DNA of 64,000 nucleotides, from contig WPIO01000028.1 in the NCBI GenBank assembly GCA_009760855.2, positions 3,089,501 to 3,153,500 on the forward strand. Reading direction: 5' to 3'. The DNA is from Cristatella mucedo (Eukaryota; Bryozoa; Phylactolaemata; Cristatellidae). Position numbers and translations under genes: made by a program. The notes under the pieces were generated by a model, which saw only the letters and a program-made list of their open reading frames with translations, did no database searches and was not told the origin of the DNA. Shown here one piece after another: positions 61,331 through 64,000 of the stretch (positions within the stretch are counted from its first letter, which is position 1; every line of letters begins with the position of its first letter).

Positions 61331-62639
61331 TTTCCAACCTCGTTGCAAACATTTGCTAAACATGCAGATTTTTCACTTACTGAGCCTAGTTTTGGCATAT
61401 CATGAGCAAGGCTACCCAAAAACCTGCCCCTTATCCGGAGACATGGAGCAGTTAGAAGTACGGACAGACAATCATAATACTCTTTAACTATTACACTGAT
61501 AAATTCCGAAAATCAGCAATTTCAAACTCAATATTGAAATTCGCATACCAATGAAAAACTATCTTAAAAGTGAAGACCAGAGTAAATAGGGCAATGCTTC
61601 CAGAAGCTGCTGGAAGACATCAAAACCAAGCCAGCATCTAGGACTATCCATCTCTGGCCATCCATCCACTTTTCGTGCGCACATCGCGAGAATGTGGCCA
61701 TGGCTCAGAATATCGCGCTCTTCCTTGATGGTGTAAGCACCGCGGAGCACCACTTTACATCGTGTTTCAGAGCAAAGCAACCGCATATTTCCCGAGCTTT
61801 TTGCTATGGGGCTGTAACTTGCCAATTTACTTGGGTTTTTAGCGTGAGAAGCAAACGTCAGCTACTTTTCGAACGTTACAGTGGGCCGCTGTACCTTCAA
61901 TTTGCAGGCAAGAATCCGAATAGATTTTGCTTATTCTGGTGAGCACCTTCACTTTTGAGTACTTGTGCCTATCACAATATATGACAAGGGAAAAGGGTGA
62001 ACCCAGGTCGGGGATCATAAACTAGCTAGCTAGCTCAAAGCAGAGCACACGCCCATGGCCACTAACTCACAATCATTTAGCACACAAACTAATATCTTTG
62101 GACGTGCATAACATTCTCCAGCAACACTGCACGATCCCAGTAACAGCCACTCAACCTTCAGCCTGACAAATAAACTTCGGCGATCGACCAGCTAAATGGC
62201 AGCCGTGCAGGGTTTCGGTCCAAGATGTCGGCTAGTTTCCTTTAAGCTAAACGTTACTAACCTTTATTGAAGTAGTACGTATAGAGTTTCCTAATAGTTC
62301 ATACGAAACCCAATGAATGCTGCTGGAATAAATGACACCTGCAAGAGCTTTACTCAGATGAGAGCATCCATAACGAGATATTTGATCCCTGTTCCTAGCC
62401 GAGAATTATAGCTACCTAGCAAAGTGGCTAGCTAAAGATCTTACTAGCTCCCTGGGCCACTTGAGGTGGGGCTATGGTAGCTTAAAACTGGCTGCGCCAC
62501 AAAAGGCTAACGAACCTCTGCAGTTGATGCTGAATAAGGATGGTGCACTGGTATTCAACTCTTAGGAAATCATGCTACATGTCACCTCTAATATAGGAGG
62601 TGCGGTGGCTGCAGGCAAGTCAGTGGATAGAAGGCTGCT
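61331..62639. other. unique sequence
   Basis: Open frames occur on both strands around 61560-61940 (one encodes ENVAMAQNIALFLDG on the plus strand), without recognisable domains or consistent splice sites. Confidence 0.35.
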
Positions 62640-63420
62640 CTAGCATCCTTGACCTTGACCAGCAACGCGCGGCAATGGCTTAGCTCCTTGATACTTGGCT
62701 GAATTCATACCTCCCCCCTCATTTGTTATCCTGGTGCTCGCACGTCGTCTCAGTATCCTAAACTAGCCGCACAATTCTTTCACCTAAAAACTGTCGGCCA
62801 ACTGTCACGATTCTTGCACTCAATAACATTTACTCCATCTTACTGCCAACTCGAGCACATTCTTCCTGCCGTCCTATGCTGCCATTCCTGTGCTCGACTT
62901 ACTTCATCGGCTAGACTGTCTTCCTGGCTCAGCGCTATGCTTACCACATTCTCTGCTCTACATAAGAGCAAGTCTGCTGGCTGCCACTTGCGAAACAAGG
63001 CTTTGTTTGAGATACCGAAGGGAACTCTTAAGCACAACACCTGCTTAGTCTCTTGTGACTGTGTTACAGATGAAATGCATGTTACATTACAACAACGTCC
63101 CCTAACCTGCCCCTGCAGCCATCGCACGACAGCACGCATCGGCTTCAAGGTCTAGCCACTCAGTTTTAGGTCTTTCCCTCACTCTCTTGCTCTGGGCTGG
63201 CCTACATGAACCATACAACCTCTGGGCCTCGAATTCTACCACAAGGTTGCTGACTAATACCACAATTATCTAGGTGTCCCTGTAACCGATCTCAGGACCA
63301 CCGGAAACCAGTAGTTTCCATGCACCTAAAGCCTGAACTATCTAACGACTACAGCACGACACCCCCAGACTTGACAGCTAAAGTGAAACTACAAACCGAT
63401 TCGTTCCCCTCGAAGTATAC
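62640..63420 (+). mobile_element. LINE-B-like then LINE-A-like remnants, very old
   Basis: 'aatggcttagctccttgata', 'gtctgctggctgccacttgc' resemble family B; 'catcggcttcaaggtctagc' onward resembles family A. Confidence 0.45.
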
Positions 63421-63469
63421 TGCATCAACGTGAATCACCTTTTCATGTGCTAAAAATTGCAGACAATTT

Positions 63470-63605
63470 GCACGCACACACACACATACACGCATGCACA
63501 TACACATACACGCATGCACATACACACACATGCATGCACACACACACATATGCACACACACACACACACACATGCACACACACACACGCACAAACACACA
63601 CACAC
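63470..63605. repeat. (CA)n imperfect microsatellite
   Basis: CA-rich with TG and CG interruptions (acatgca/acacgca motifs). Confidence 0.93.
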
Positions 63606-63772
63606 CTGGGTGAGTAACGCGGCGGGCGCTGGCCATCAAGGCTGCACGCCTGTTGACACTGACTATTGGCAAGTGCCACAGGAACACAGAAAGTAGCACA
63701 CGGAAAGTCAGGCTCGAACGGCACCCGCAACTGCAAACGGAGCCACGAGAGTCGCATTCCACTTACGCCGCC

Positions 63773-63889
63773 ACCGCTGTTGATGTGCCACTCCTGGCCG
63801 CGGATAATGTGACGATTTTCTTGAGTGAGTCGGAAGTCTTTCAGCAGCCAATGTAAAGAGCTCCTCTCTACACGCAGACGCATGCCCAC
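63773..63889 (-). CDS. possible exon of an unidentified gene
   Basis: On the minus strand an ATG at 63889 opens a frame (MRLRVERSSLHWLLKDFRL, then TQENRHIIRGQEWHINSGGG). It ends at a good GTAAGT donor near 63772. The amino-acid composition looks protein-like, but I recognise no family. It does not resemble the DTL N-terminus. A plus-strand reading with a GTGAGT donor at 63825 is also possible, so this is tentative. Confidence 0.28.
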
Positions 63890-64000
63890 GCCGTGTCGAC
63901 AGGCGCCGACGAAAAGCGCAGCGATCGCTTGCACAAAGCTTCGAAGACACACAAAAAGCCTGATCGATAGCGGGCCAGTGCGGGGTGGCGAATCACACTC

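Noticed and set aside
61559-61942. Open frames on both strands near 61.7 kb
   Set aside because: Looked exon-like (ENVAMAQNIALFLDG), but no consistent splice pair or family; left unassigned.

Overview
This is an animal nuclear genome window. It has spliced genes with GT-AG introns of up to several kilobases, long dinucleotide microsatellites, tRNA-derived SINEs and many 5'-truncated non-LTR retrotransposon copies. Nothing bacterial or viral is seen. The repeat load and the relatedness of the recognisable proteins to vertebrate homologues fit a metazoan, probably an invertebrate. I cannot name the phylum from the sequence alone.

Four protein-coding loci can be supported. (1) A plus-strand gene of unknown identity at about 2382-5938, built from three phase-compatible exons. 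(2) A two-exon plus-strand family-31 beta-1,3-galactosyltransferase-like gene (16217-17102 joined to 22514-22722; 364 residues), which looks complete. (3) A minus-strand gene for mitochondrial ribosomal protein uL14m (MRPL14; exons 28026-28153 and 24304-24548), whose first exon was not located. (4) The minus-strand DTL/CDT2 gene (about 52150 down to 41045), the WD40 substrate receptor of the CUL4-DDB1 ubiquitin ligase. Eight of its exons have exact, phase-consistent junctions; a C-terminal exon is less certain and the N-terminal exon(s) were not found.

Most of the remainder is retroelement debris. The dominant family, here called LINE-A, is a CR1/L2-type element: endonuclease, then reverse transcriptase with a YADD box, then a short 3' tail with a conserved stem-like block ending in (ATT)n. 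The largest copy is 55948-58720 on the minus strand; many others are 5'-truncated and several are bare tails. A second family (LINE-B) is represented by 3' ends. Two SINE families occur. S1 has a tRNA-like head with a B box and ends in a 'gctgttaaatcagctag'-type tail. S2 has a tRNA-like head joined to a 3' tail that resembles the LINE-A tail, pointing to a SINE/LINE mobilisation pair. Many copies sit inside the introns of the galactosyltransferase, MRPL14 and DTL genes.

Other structure includes a 34-copy 14-bp minisatellite in a DTL intron, a 122-bp minisatellite near 11.6-12.1 kb, an 81-bp fold-back at 54 kb, an in-frame (CT)n expansion inside a reverse transcriptase, and a nearly identical inverted pair of dead LINE copies near 4.5 and 7.3 kb. 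The genes are not a functional cluster; they act in glycosylation, mitochondrial translation and cell-cycle proteolysis.
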